DNA of 64,000 nucleotides from Psococerastis gibbosa (taxonomy: Eukaryota > Arthropoda > Insecta > Psocodea > Psocidae): contig OZ020491.1 of NCBI GenBank assembly GCA_963971405.1, positions 10,038,855 to 10,102,854 on the forward strand, given 5' to 3'. Shown here in pieces: positions 33,973-43,890 of the stretch; the first letter of the stretch is position 1, and each line of letters opens with the position of its first letter. A program made the translations under genes and the position numbers. Below the pieces are notes generated by a model that saw only the letters and a program-made list of their open reading frames with translations, had not been told where the DNA came from and did not search any database.

Positions 33973-34248
33973 ATGTTTCAGAAATGCACATTGGAACCTT
34001 AATTTTTTGAACTCAATAAACATTGAAGCACCATTATTTGTTTAGACTAGTACATGAGCTTGGCGAAGTCATCAGGTTATTCCTGTTACATTGCGTCAAT
34101 AGTGAGCTTGTCTATTATCTCTTGCAGCCGGTGTAGGTTGACATGGCGAATTTGTAACAATTTGCCAATGGCCAAAAAATTCGTAAGGAATCGATATATG
34201 ACTGAAATCCATGGGGTCATGGGATGGGACGAGGAACCAATGGGCCAC

Positions 34249-34444
34249 TTTTTTTTTTTTTTTTAAATATAAAAAGGTTAAATCGCATACAAACAATTTA
34301 ATGAATGTACCCGATTAACCTCTTCAGTCGCCTCACTAAGTCACCTAATAGGTACCTGTGTCGAGTTACGACACGTCTCCGACCACAAGGTGAGTAGATA
34401 CTCGTACAAGTACAAGCACGCTACCACATTGCCACCGAAGTCGC
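34249..34444 (-). mobile_element. SINE-A copy with poly-A tail
   Basis: On the plus strand a T run at about 34249-34264 is followed by AAATCGCATACAAACAAT, CTCTTCAGTCGCCTC, GAGTTACGACACGTCTCC and GCTACCACATTGCCACCGAAG. Read on the minus strand this is a near-complete SINE-A ending in poly-A, the direct sign of retroposition for this family. Confidence 0.75.
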
Positions 34445-35275
34445 TGAACTGCTGAAGCTGCCACTATAAGTAGACTTACGTTCATAGAAACCCCCGTGGA
34501 TATTACATCGTAATTGGTTACCTATTAAATAAGCAATGACTTTTTATTCTACGAGGTAATGAAAAAAAGTTTTAATTTGCAATATTATATGTGTAGTTAC
34601 AATATTTTAAGGAAAGGTTGGTAATATGACAATACACGCAGAATTTTTTTAAGTGCAAATTTAAAAAAATCAGCAGTTCTGCAATGCCTACGTATATATA
34701 CAACGACAAGTCAGTCACGCGATTGAAACAATAGAAACTCAAAAACTTCAGAGGATCAAATTAAAACATTTAGTAGAGACCACTATGTCTTAAGCAATGG
34801 CGTATGTACAAAGAAAAAGTAGGGAGGGGGAGTCACAAAAAAACCTGACGTTCCCCCCTCCGAACTCGTAAATCAACTCTTTTCTCTCAGTTGAAAGGGT
34901 CGGAAATGTTTTAAAATTTCTAATTACATTTGCCTTCTCTGCATTGGAGAGCCGTGCGTGCTGCGGACCGTAAGAACATAAATTATTTTTGTTACGTTAA
35001 ATACTGGTTGCTGTTGTGCCTACCTGCGGCCCAGCAAGAGATTATCAAATGATGGTTTATTGGATGAAACGATGGAATGTATTCTACGGTGCGGTAGATC
35101 AGGATGAAGGGCAGTAGGCTACTGGAAAGGTTGAAAAAGAAGAAGAGCTCACTAATAAAATGTAACAGGAGTATGCATGACTTCATTAAGTTCAGGTACG
35201 TCTTTTCCCTTCAAAGGTAGGTCTGCTATAGAAATTTCCTGTTAAGTTCGCTTTTACACTTATAAGGGTTTTCCA
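34445..35275. other. Gene-free stretch
   Basis: No recognised gene. The minus frame at 34992-35186 is hydrophobic at its N-terminus but short and unrelated to any family I know. Confidence 0.3.
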
Positions 35276-35464
35276 AGAGTTTTCGATTGGAGAGATGGGA
35301 CATTTGAGCGCGCCAAAAATATTTTTTGAATCTTGAGGGCCACCTAATGCCGCGTCCGGCGTCTCCTATCACCAGCTATTGAAAAAGCTAACCAGGAGGC
35401 CCCAGGACTAAAAAAATATTTTTGGCGCTTGAATGACCCATCTCGCCTATATATAGAAAACTCT
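35276..35464. mobile_element. 189-bp inverted-repeat element
   Basis: AGAGTTTTC at the left and GAAAACTCT at the right bound an imperfect palindrome: GAGATGGGACATTTGAGCGC and CCAAAAATATTTTTT on the left, inverted as TTTTTGGCGCTTGAATGACC and ATCTCGCC on the right. A half copy appears to lie at 62905-62990. Target duplication is unclear. Confidence 0.65.
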
Positions 35465-35537
35465 AGGTTTTCCCAACCTGTTAAGCGCTTTTGATGTCAG
35501 TACGAAACATCCAGTATTGCGAGGCGACTGCTGTAAC

Positions 35538-35735
35538 TCTTCTTCTTCCTCTTAGTGCCACCCAGGACCCATTTCTTGTACTATAGACCCGGTCAGACGC
35601 TAAAGCCTTGAGCTTTGCCATTGTTTTTCCTCGAGGGTTGGGTCTTCTACCTTGTGGCCTTGCTTCAGCCAACCTCCGGGTGGTCCTATTCTCGTCAATT
35701 CTTTGGACGAGGCCAAACCAATGTCATCATTGACG
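35538..35735 (-). pseudogene. LINE C-terminal remnant
   Basis: On the minus strand one frame reads WFGLVQRIDENRTTRRLAEA, then RPQGRRPNPRGKTMAK and NGSWVALRGRRR. This is the W-F-G-H-V-x-R-h-D-E-N-R ... G-R-P-R-G-R-x-x-x-x-W arrangement of a non-LTR retrotransposon C-terminus, with the His replaced by Leu. The tail contains (AAG)n. The 63-codon frame 35481-35672 is part of it. Confidence 0.65.
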
Positions 35736-36315
35736 CTCTTTAATTACCGCAAACAGGTAGAAATATATCAAAATTCAGAAAACTTCACGAGACACACACA
35801 TGGTGAGGAATCTATTACAGGGTAGAAAAAAAGGAATAAAAACACCTACAGAGTGTAAGCAAACAAATCACTCAGTCAGTGAGGGAGGAAAAAGCGCCGA
35901 CAATTTGGTCAGCACTATCGGTTTTGAAAAATGGGCGACACGGTTTCATTTAGAACAAGAGCCCCGTTGATGATGAAAGCGATATTTTTCATCTGGACTC
36001 TGATGAGAGCCGACGTGGCGAAATGTCTTTTTCTTTAATTTGGGAGCCATAGCTGGGGGAGGAGGCACCTTAATTAGGGTCATCATCGGAGTCATTCGTC
36101 ACCACGATGGAACTTCTAAGTGCTCTCCGGAGGACCGCAATAAGTGACTGAGAGAATACTGATTTGTTACGAAAGAGTGAGGGGTGAATTGACGTCAGGT
36201 AAGCAATCAATCAAAAAATTAAATTATAACATTTATATTGGGTATTACAAATAAAATACAATTTACAGCACCTAAAATTGTTAACACCTACACCAAAAAA
36301 CAGTCAACATACTAA
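35736..36315. other. Gene-free stretch
   Basis: Nothing recognised. Confidence 0.35.
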
Positions 36316-36928
36316 CCAACCACAATAGGATGGCACTTGGAACACTTTGTTTATTCGAAAACTTACATATCGCTCATGCACGAGAAAAGTGACACATTTC
36401 AAAAAATTGCAAAATTGAGTTATTTATACAAAAATGTCGAGGAAAATATAGCGAATTTTATGAATGTAGTGTCACATATCAAGTTCAATTTGTTTCCATA
36501 AGATTGCGTTTTGTCACTGATCCATTGTCAAGTTTGACTACTTCGGGTTTGGCAATACTGACATAATTCGGAATGTGCTCCAGGCGTTGACGTGGTAATT
36601 ACACTTCTCTTTCAAGTAAGCTGTCACATCTCAAAAGTATTAAGTGCCTCGATAGTACTACAAGTAAAAACTAAAAAATGGTTAGAACTAAAATTTGAAT
36701 TATCTCAAAAGTCAATATTTAGAAATGTGTCACTTTTCTCGTGCATGAGCGATATGTAGAACACCGATTTTATTCGATTTTTAAAACTGTTCGAAGTGCC
36801 ATCCTATCGTGTTCGGGTAGTAGAAAATAATAGGAATCCTTAGAAAAGTTGAATATTGGTCCAAAACTGCAGTTGCAGAAGTAAAGAGAAAGAAAGTCTT
36901 CAAGTGCTATCCTATCGTGGTAGGTTGG
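36316..36928. mobile_element. 613-bp inverted-repeat element
   Basis: CCAACCACAATAGGATGGCA at the left is inverted at the right (GCTATCCTATCGTGGTAGGTTGG, 36906-36928). A second inner pair, CGCTCATGCACGAGAAAAGT (about 36372) and ACTTTTCTCGTGCATGAGCG (about 36732), is perfect. An extra internal copy of the terminal motif (AAGTGCCATCCTATCGTG) sits near 36796. The structure suggests one inverted-repeat element extended by duplication or insertion of an end. No protein is encoded. Confidence 0.75.
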
Positions 36929-37324
36929 AACATGTAATCAGTTTCCTTTCCACGAATGCTTTCCTATTACTCAATTACCTTCACAAATTGAAAAGGAGGA
37001 TTTTAGTATTGTTTTCAATTATTTCCTGTAACTACTTGCCGTGATAAAAACATGAAATCCCATTGGAAAAAAAATATTATTTTTGACTAGCCAAAATGTA
37101 GACAACCAAGACAAAAATCCTTGAAAAACACTAACTTAGTGAAGCATGGCAGGGTTGAGAGGTTTTTACTCAAAAACCGGAGCTAATAATAATAATATAT
37201 TGAGTAACGTGAGGGGAAAACCGGGCTATAGATATGGTAGATAATAGTCATCTTAACTTAATAATTTCATGATATATATGCATTACAGGTCACCTGATCA
37301 GGTATAAAGAACTCCTTAACACTC

Positions 37325-37510
37325 TAATAGGAGGCATCATTGAGGTCACTAATGTCAGGGAAGGTGTCCGCAAGACCTCCAGCAAAATAAGATATGAATA
37401 TGGGATGCGGAACCTACTTGGAACTGAAGAGCCAAGGTCGGAGATGAAAGGAGAAGATGGAAAGGTTTGCTACAAATTAATCTACAGATTGCGACTAAAG
37501 AAGAAGCATT
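37325..37510 (+). repeat. LINE 3' remnant
   Basis: GGCATCATTGAGGTCACTAA resembles AACATCATTGAGGTTATGG of the LINE at 5469. The end TACAGATTGCGACTAAAGAAGAAGC resembles its CTAGATTGCAACTCAAGAAGAAG tail. The frame is broken. Confidence 0.55.
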
Positions 37511-37725
37511 TTATATGAAAGGCTCACAAAATAAAAATTTTATTCCAATTAAATTTGTCAGTTTATTTATTTTATTATTATAAGTAATTTCCCATTTGCT
37601 TTCAGGACCACCACCGCAGCCTCGTCTACCTCCCTCCCCAGCGACCCCGCCTGCATCGCATTGGGGTCCTTTCCTCGCAGGCGAAATGAATTCAGAGCAT
37701 CTAGCCTAGTGCCCAGCCCCAGTCG

Positions 37726-38740
37726 CTCTCACTTCAAATCATTAAAAATCATGACAGCCCCAAGTATATACATATTTAGCTGCATCTTACATATCTTAAA
37801 GCCTGAGGTGTGGGGGACATTTAAACAAAACGGGGATAAACAAAAAATAACAAGAACTTAGAGTTTTAGAAAAACTTGTTATAACAACCCGAATTAGTAA
37901 AACCCAAATAATCGTTAAGAAATTAACTTTGTCTAAGAAACCCACTTGTGTTAGTATAAAACCCTGAGCGCTTTCGGCAAGAACTGCCATCTACAGAGGG
38001 AAACTCACTAGCACAGTTACACCTTATCTGCGATTTGAGACTTACTCAACTCGAGGAGAAGATGCAAATGTGACTAGAGAGAGGAAACCTTGGTTTATAT
38101 AGGACTGGGAGCGGGGGGAGGAGGGGGTGGGAGGGGGCGTGGCTGGTTACCTATTCCTAACCTACTAGCTAGATCTATTAGAGGGGATGATTGTGTGAAT
38201 GTTATGTCGTTTGTTAATTTTTCCCTCTTGTGTAAAGCTCTTTTGATTTCAACATTTTCAAAAAAATTTAAAGTGTAACTTTTCTTCATTTTGTGTAGGG
38301 CTGTCCAATTGTTAGGATCGAATGTGTGATTTTCCGAGTTAAGGTGTTTCGCGAATGTGCTGTTGGTGTTGGTGTCTCCTATACCTGCTATATGTTCTCT
38401 GACCCTAGTTTTAAAGCTTCTGCCTGTTTGGCCTATGTAAATTGCGTTACAATCGTTACAATTTAGACGATAAACTCCATTGCCTTTTTCCTTTTCTGGT
38501 TTGGTTTTGCAGTTCATGAGTTTATTGGCCAAATTGTTGCGGTTGTACGGGGCTGGTGTTTTGTCTGTTGTAGAAGAAATGAGGTTACTTATTTTTTCTG
38601 TGATTTTTTCTATGTATTGTATCCTGAAATATGATTTATTGGTTACCTGGTTTAAGCTCTCTGGGGGGTAAATTAGTTTGAGGTTGTCGTACGACATCAC
38701 AAAAACAAAATCAAACACATCGGTGGGCGTTGGCTAGTAA
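37726..38740 (-). mobile_element. Penelope-like retroelement, 5'-truncated
   Basis: The minus-strand reading frame at 38095-38718 encodes the linker and GIY-YIG endonuclease of a Penelope-like element. The reverse transcriptase that should precede it is absent: above 38740 there is only A+T-rich sequence after a TAAGTAAGTAAG-like stretch. Non-coding sequence below 38095 probably includes its 3' region (a GCCGAAAGCGCTCAGGG block near 37965-37981), but the exact end is uncertain. The block 37726-37840 has a partner at 14286-14400. Confidence 0.75.
38095..38718 (-). CDS. GIY-YIG endonuclease domain of a Penelope-like element (partial)
   Basis: This 207-residue frame is intact to its stop but lacks the upstream reverse transcriptase. 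In Penelope-like elements the C-terminal GIY-YIG domain nicks DNA for target-primed insertion. Residues 33-80 resemble the linker region (YIEKITEKISNLI, then NNLANKLMNC). The nuclease starts at G81-V82-Y83, with a Cys pair at 87 and 90, Y94-I95-G96, then QTGRSFKTRVREH with the conserved Arg near 100-105. HLNSENH and ENVEIK (Glu 156 or 158) follow, as expected for the catalytic Glu region. The tail, residues 194-207, is a proline run unlike the family and may be read-through into neighbouring sequence. The Met at 38718 is only the first in frame, not a proven start. Confidence 0.85.
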   Translation of the reverse strand: MFDFVFVMSYDNLKLIYPPESLNQVTNKSYFRIQYIEKITEKISNLISSTTDKTPAPYNRNNLANKLMNCKTKPEKEKGNGVYRLNCNDCNAIYIGQTGRSFKTRVREHIAGIGDTNTNSTFAKHLNSENHTFDPNNWTALHKMKKSYTLNFFENVEIKRALHKREKLTNDITFTQSSPLIDLASRLGIGNQPRPLPPPPPPAPSPI

Positions 38741-39229
38741 GTAAGTAATTTCCCAACATGTTAACCAAGTAAAATAGTTCAGTGCAAAACTTCCTTAAAC
38801 CTTTTAAAATATTTCCAAACCCATAGATTTGGACTAATTAAAAAAATTGGACAAAAAGTACATAACCAAAATCCTTTTAACTTGTTCAACACAAATATTT
38901 TCCTCTAGTTTGTATTTAAAATTATATTAAAGAGCTTTTGAACTACCCTCAAATCAAAAGCGTGGCATACAACCCGTGCTGATTTAAAGGCAGTCTCAAA
39001 TTGAATTTCTCCCGGGCAAATTGATTCGTCAATGTCAACAAGATGGCTGACTTCTTTGCCATGTTGGCGACACTGCATTGTTTGCAGGAAATTAATAAAG
39101 TCAGCAGCCAGAGCTGTCGATCACAGTGCTCGTGTCAATCAATGCCGTTGAATATAAAGAGCTCTCTTAGAATTCACTGCCGTGCTTCCGATTTTCGTTC
39201 TGAAGGAAATTGCTGAGTTGTTCAGCAGC
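38741..39229. other. Gene-free A+T-rich stretch
   Basis: No reverse transcriptase or other coding remnant is visible upstream of the Penelope-like fragment. Confidence 0.4.
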
Positions 39230-39668
39230 GGAAAATCAGAAAAGGAAAAGGGCATGGAAACTTCAAAGAGGGCATGAAGAACATTTTTTGGTATATGCAT
39301 TCCTAGGCTACACAGGTTTACAATTAATAAATGAATTGGTTTTGGCTCTGTTACTGATGTTTAACCTAGCGCAGTTCAGCGGCGGAAAATGGCATAGTAC
39401 TAGTAGCTTCAAAGAGGGCATGAAGAACATTTTTTGGTTTATGCATTCCTAGGCTACACAGGTTTACAATTAATAAATTAATTGGGTTTGGCTCTGTTAC
39501 TGATGTTTAACCTAGCGCAGTTCAGCGGGGAAAAATGGCATAGTACTAGTAGCTTCAAAGAGGGCATGAAGAACATTTTTTGGTTTATGCATTCTTAGGC
39601 TACACAGGTTTAAAATTAATAAATGAATTGGTTTTGGCTCTGTTACTGATGTTTAACCTAGCGCAGTT
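39230..39668 (+). repeat. 146-bp tandem repeat, three copies
   Basis: GAGGGCATGAAGAACATTTT occurs at 39268, 39414 and 39560, exactly 146 bp apart. Units also share CTAGGCTACACAGGTTTA and TAACCTAGCGCAGTTCAGCG. Copies are nearly identical except at the 5' edge of the first. Overlapping 72-80-codon frames are due to the repeat (146 is not a multiple of 3). Confidence 0.9.
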
Positions 39669-39675
39669 AGGACTA

Positions 39676-39775
39676 GGCCTACAGAGCCCTCTCTTGCACT
39701 CAAATATAGGATGGCTTGCCCTCCGAGGCAGGGCTAGAAATAGGAGCAAGTTCAGCTTTGTATTTATATCCCAGG
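39676..39775 (-). repeat. SINE-C fragment
   Basis: CCCTCTCTTGCACTCAAATA and GCTTGCCCTCCGA correspond to the middle of SINE-C in reverse orientation. Confidence 0.5.
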
Positions 39776-39894
39776 CTTCCAGTGTTGCATGTGCATGAAA
39801 TATTCAAAATATGGTTTAATCGAGACTCAGGAGGTTGTGATGTCATGCAAAATTGGCATTATTACCATACCTGAAGAGTATCCCTCCATACCTG

Positions 39895-40068
39895 CAAGGC
39901 CGTGCCCAGGTTGATTTCGGGGGGGGGGGGGGGGTCCAACAAAATTTTAACGTAATTTATTACTGAATTAATGGGTACATTCTTCAAACCATACAGGTTC
40001 ACATACAAAAATTCATTTTGGGGGGGGGGGGTCCGGACCCCATGGACCATCCCCTGGGCACGGCCACA
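39895..40068. mobile_element. G-rich MITE, second copy of the 704-866 type
   Basis: CAAGGCCGTGCCCAGG at the left is inverted as CCTGGGCACGGCC at the right, with the last three bases diverged. Flanks CATACCTG (39887-39894) and TTTACCTG (40069-40076) agree at 6 of 8 positions, consistent with a decayed 8-bp duplication. Long G runs lie just inside each end (39919-39933 and 40020-40031). Confidence 0.75.
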
Positions 40069-40363
40069 TTTACCTGTATGTATAGGTGCAACAAGTAGAA
40101 CTGCGTTTGGTTAGTTAAAACAACGTACCTTATTGTGGGCCCATTAATTAAGATAATGCAAAACTTTGTTTATTTCAAGATATACTTGCATAACTTGCTT
40201 TACTTTTACGTCGCCTTAGCCCTCAAAGGGGGTCGGTGGCACAGTAGTGGTGTTTGCAGACGACTTTCTTATGCATAAGCATACATTTGTAAAGTCCTTA
40301 AAGTAAAGTTCTTTCAGAAAAATGTCTTACATGATGCCAAAAACGCCTAGTGTGGACTGTAAG

Positions 40364-40810
40364 TAGGGTTGCCATACGTCCTCCTTTTTAGCAAAAAATA
40401 TTTGTCCTCCCTCCTTCTTGAAAATGTTTGAAATGTCCACCTTTTTAATAACAGTACAGGCTTGAATATACCAACATTTACCATATACCAGCATTTGTTA
40501 GTTGTTACTACGAATTTACTACAATTTTAAAGATTTAAGTTGCGAGGACTTTTACAATTATGTTTCAGAGCAATGAAAAAAAATCTATTAAAATCAGTTG
40601 GCAGTTCAAAAAAGTACTCCTGGTATAGTAAGTAGGTTTCTGAATTTTGTATTAACAATATTTCATTGCATTTAAATACATAAAAAATACTAACAGTACC
40701 GTATATATTAATTTTATTTTAATGTCCCCTCAGTTCCATGCCTCCCACGCCATGTCCTCCTTTTTGCTTCCATGCGTCCTCCCTTCGATTTTTTTTGTAT
40801 GGCAACCCTA
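40364..40810. mobile_element. Non-autonomous hAT element with 8-bp TSD
   Basis: TAGGGTTGCCATACG (left) and GTATGGCAACCCTA (right) are terminal inverted repeats of the hAT type. The flanks are a perfect 8-bp direct repeat, ACTGTAAG, at 40356-40363 and 40811-40818. Subterminal GTCCTCCTTTTTGC and GTCCTCCTTTTTAGC blocks are direct rather than inverted in part. At 447 bp with no transposase, it depended on an autonomous element elsewhere. Confidence 0.95.
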
Positions 40811-40844
40811 ACTGTAAGGCGCAATAGAAGAGAGAGCTGGCCTA

Positions 40845-40960
40845 CTAGGCCGGTTACTATTAACTTATTCTTCAGGTTAAAAATGCAAACAAAAAATTTT
40901 GAATAGCAATTTCCATTCTAAAATTATCTTGTTTACATTTTAAGATTAAATATAATAATC
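40845..40960 (+). repeat. Dispersed repeat related to 62251-62409
   Basis: It shares ATTAACTTATTCTT, AAATTTTGAATAGCA and TAAAATTATCTTGTTTACAT with 22880-22990 and with the middle of 62251-62409. Confidence 0.6.
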
Positions 40961-41844
40961 GCCACAGCAGGCCCGCAGCTACAGACAACCTTCCATACAT
41001 TTACCACTTACAGGGACTGGACAGAGATGCTCTAACAGCGGGGCCCAGTTCCTTGATAAGAAAAGTCGCAAATAGCTGTTTATCCTGTAAGCCAATAATG
41101 AAAACAATGTCAAAATCGTGAAGAATTAGAAAACTCTATATTTCCCAAATTTTGTCACACCGTCATGCATACACGTATCTAATCCAGGACACAACAGATA
41201 AAGATTCTGAAATGTTTAAAATTACGCTATCATCTTCAGAAACCTGGACGATAACCTCCTAAAGAGTCTGAATTTCGTTACACGTTTCCTTTCTGCATGG
41301 GATTAGGGACATCCTATAGAATACAAACCATTTAACAGAGCCAACACTCAGGTAAACTATTTTAATGTTCCCAGAACAAAAAAGAATTAAAAGCTTTTTC
41401 TCATAAACCAGTTGCATCAATCATTGTATATGCATTAAACATTAAGCTAAACAAAAAAAACATGCCATAATAATAAAAGCAATGATGAAAATCGTAAAAT
41501 GCAAAAAGTAGGAGGCGATGCGCATTTTCACCGATTGTAAACTCGATTTGCAGTCCATCAAAACGGACTGCGCCAATCATAAATTTTAAAATATCCGTTT
41601 CCACTGGCTTAGAACTCGATTAACGTTCAATCATCTTGCATTTCAAAATCATTTCGATCCCAGAAGAATAATTAAAACAAGCCTTGATATCATAAATATA
41701 CAGAAGAAATATTCGCGGCTAATGATTTATAGGTACTGTTGTCGGACTTCTTAATTAAAAGTTTTGTCTGGCGGTTTTTCTCACAGCCGTTCTTCATCAT
41801 TGTTTTTATTGTTTTATACGGGGACATGCGCCGATGTGATGTAA
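40961..41844. other. Gene-free stretch
   Basis: No coding segment recognised. Open frames at 41401-41604 (minus) and 41739-41951 (plus) are short, and the second runs into the MITE. Confidence 0.35.
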
Positions 41845-42224
41845 GGTGCCCATTCCACCGACCGGCTAGGGCTATTTACAAAAACAATGACGTGGTAGCA
41901 GACATTCAAGACTTAGGCGGGGTTTCCACCGACCTCGCATTGCAGAATTGACGGAAATGTTTATTTTCCTCTATGCCATAGTTAAAATTGATCAATGATC
42001 ATACAGTAAAATCACAAACAAACTAAAATTAAAAAATGGCGTCATGGGATATGTTAAGTACAAACATTTTAATAGATTTCTATAAAAAGAAAAATTCTAA
42101 TTTCCGTCAATGTCATTTGCATTCTGCAATGCGAGGTCGGTGGAAACGTCACCTAAGTCTTGAATGTCTGCTACCACGTCACCGTTTTTGTAAATAGCCC
42201 TAGCCGGTCGGTGGAATGGGCGCC
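41845..42224. mobile_element. Composite nested MITE, copy c (380 bp)
   Basis: The outer ends are GGTGCCCATTCCACCGACCG and its inverted partner ending GGTGGAATGGGCGCC, flanked by TAA (41842-41844) and TGA (42225-42227). About 75 bp inside, at a GACTTA/TAAGTC centre, a second inverted-repeat element begins GGCGGGGTTTCCACCGACCT and ends at GGAAACGTCACC. The whole arrangement is shared with 49945-50338, so the inner element was already in place when the composite spread. Confidence 0.85.
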
Positions 42225-42373
42225 TGAGAGATAAATAAAGCTATACCAATTTTTATTGAACTGTTTCATCAAATTTGGCCTATGAGTAAGTTACTGTATT
42301 TACTATTAAATAAGTAAATAAAATGAAAACGTTAGACTCACATTGGCACTAATTAATAAAGTTGAACCCACCA

Positions 42374-42756
42374 GAACAGAGCCGGTTCAAAACTGCAGTA
42401 AACTTGGCAGTGTGCACAGCGTTGGCAGGGGAACGTGGTAGGATATGACAACAAGTTGAAACGACCCGTCAGTCCAAGTACGTGTCCTGGTCACCTCCGA
42501 ATTAATCGTGTGACTTAACTATATTCCCCAAGTGGTTCGGAATCCACTATAATCAGGAGGTCCACCCTGTCAGTCAACTCCCCTTTCCCGGAGGTGAAAG
42601 GCCTCAAGTTAACAAACAGGCTCACTCCCCCAGCCAGGCTGTCAGGGTTGCTTAAAGCAGAAATGCTAAAAGCAGGCGTCGGAAAACAGAAAGAACAAAA
42701 AAGTATCGGCGTGAAGCATGCCTTTGGATGCCTTGACCTACTTCGAGTCTGGTGAA
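42374..42756 (+). mobile_element. 5S-headed SINE, 5'-shortened, with 12-bp TSD
   Basis: The copy lacks the first ~30 bases of the head but keeps GTTGGCAGGGGAACGTGG (box C-like) and the body GTGGTTCGGAATCCACTATA ... CAGGAGGTCCACCCTGTCAG, then GCAGAAATGCTAAAAGCAGG. Direct repeats TTGAACCCACCA lie at 42362-42373 and 42757-42768. About 65 bp after the usual tail is extra, so the element may have carried downstream sequence or the repeat may be coincidental. Part of a 166-codon minus-strand frame (42515-43015) runs through it and is not a gene. Confidence 0.75.
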
Positions 42757-42963
42757 TTGAACCCACCACACAATGGGGGGTTGGGAAACTGGCCCCGAAA
42801 GCGTAGGAACTCATTGAAGAGTCAACGGCATAAGGATGCAGAATGCAACGGGAAACCATTTCATTACAATTCCCTAATATAATCATCATGACTACAACGA
42901 CCATGAGAATCGTCAATCTTCGACCGAAGAGACAAATTAAGAAGAAGAATAGTAAATTATAAA

Positions 42964-43344
42964 TTATACAGCACTGACCGGGAACGAGACGGAGCGAAAA
43001 AATGGACGCAGACAAAATTCAGAAATTGCAGTAATGATTAAATTACAATTAAAATTTCTCCTTGAAAATTGGAGTATTCTTCTGAAAGAAGTCGTCTTAT
43101 TCGTTTCTTCCTTTGACAATATGTCCCTATTCTTAATTAAACTGCTGACTACGGCTCTGACCAACGTCACAATGGTCTGTCCTCCTGTCAGTCTCGTAAT
43201 GAGGGTTCGCCAAAGGAAAGACAAAGGCGAGTTTGCCTTTGACGGGGGGTAATTCAATGAGCATTGATTGGGAAGCGTCCGGCATACGGAATTGCCCCCC
43301 CCCCCCCTCCTCCTTCCTCCCAGACTTGTTTGAACTTGCCCCAT
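42964..43344 (-). CDS. Unassigned 126-codon open frame
   Basis: This is one of the few frames over 120 codons. It has a Gly/Arg-rich N-terminal part (residues 9-17) over a C-rich tract, then TLITRLTGGQTIVTLVRAVV and SSLIKNRDILSKEE without motifs I know. There is no splice or promoter evidence. It may be a chance open frame or a remnant of an unrecognised repeat. Confidence 0.12.
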   Translation of the reverse strand: MGQVQTSLGGRRRGGGGNSVCRTLPNQCSLNYPPSKANSPLSFLWRTLITRLTGGQTIVTLVRAVVSSLIKNRDILSKEETNKTTSFRRILQFSRRNFNCNLIITAISEFCLRPFFRSVSFPVSAV

Positions 43345-43544
43345 GTAGATGAAGGGTCCATCATCTTTCTGTCGGCTGCTGCAGACAGCTTGGAATAACC
43401 CTTCAAATGGATTAGCAAATTTCGAAAGATGATTTCTGAAGTAAAATTACATTGTTTTTGGTTTTGTTTTAATTTCATCGTAGTAGTCTAGTTCCAGATA
43501 GCAATGTAAAATATCGAAGTTCCATTCATCCCGTTGATTCTTAC

Positions 43545-43800
43545 TCGCTTCTTCTTCAAGTTACAGCCGGCTGACTGGTTGGCGGCAACATGTAGCATCG
43601 ATGCCTCCACTCCCCTCGATCCTGACACGCCATCTTCAACTCCACGTTTGTATTGGCCCCTGCATCCTCTATCAGGTCGGCTGACGCCTTCTATAGTTCG
43701 TTCTATGATGCAGCTGACGAAGTTCTCGTGTCGTAGCAAATGCTCGGTCCAACGAGCTTCTCTAGTACTCGCATTCAACCAATTCAATGTATCCGAATAA
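43545..43800 (-). pseudogene. LINE C-terminal remnant
   Basis: The minus-strand frame (43488-43787) reads REARWTEHLLRHENFVSCII, ERTIEGVSRPDRGCRGQYKR, then VAANQSAGCNLKKK. This is the W-x-x-H-L-L-R-H-E-x-F ... I-I-E-x-x-I-E-G ... R-G-x-x-R-x-x-Y series at the end of a non-LTR retrotransposon protein. The final lysine run is the (AAG)-rich tail. A fragment of the tail lies at 22057-22112 and another remnant at 46795-46945. Confidence 0.7.
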
Positions 43801-43890
43801 CGTCTTTAGTCGCCTTTGCAGGTTAAAATCATATTGAGTTACCCTCACGATGCGTCTCCGATCGCATGTATTGTGTAGAGACTCCCCAGC
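43785..43890 (-). repeat. SINE-A copy, partial
   Basis: ATCCGAATAACGTCTTTAGT, CGCCTTTGCAGG, TTGAGTTACCCTCACGATGC and GTCTCCGATCGCATG match SINE-A in reverse. It abuts the LINE remnant that begins near 43870. Confidence 0.6.

Noticed and set aside
42515-43015. 166-codon minus-strand frame as a gene
   Set aside because: More than a quarter of it lies inside the 5S-headed SINE, where the complementary frame also occurs in other copies. No motif or conserved family is visible.
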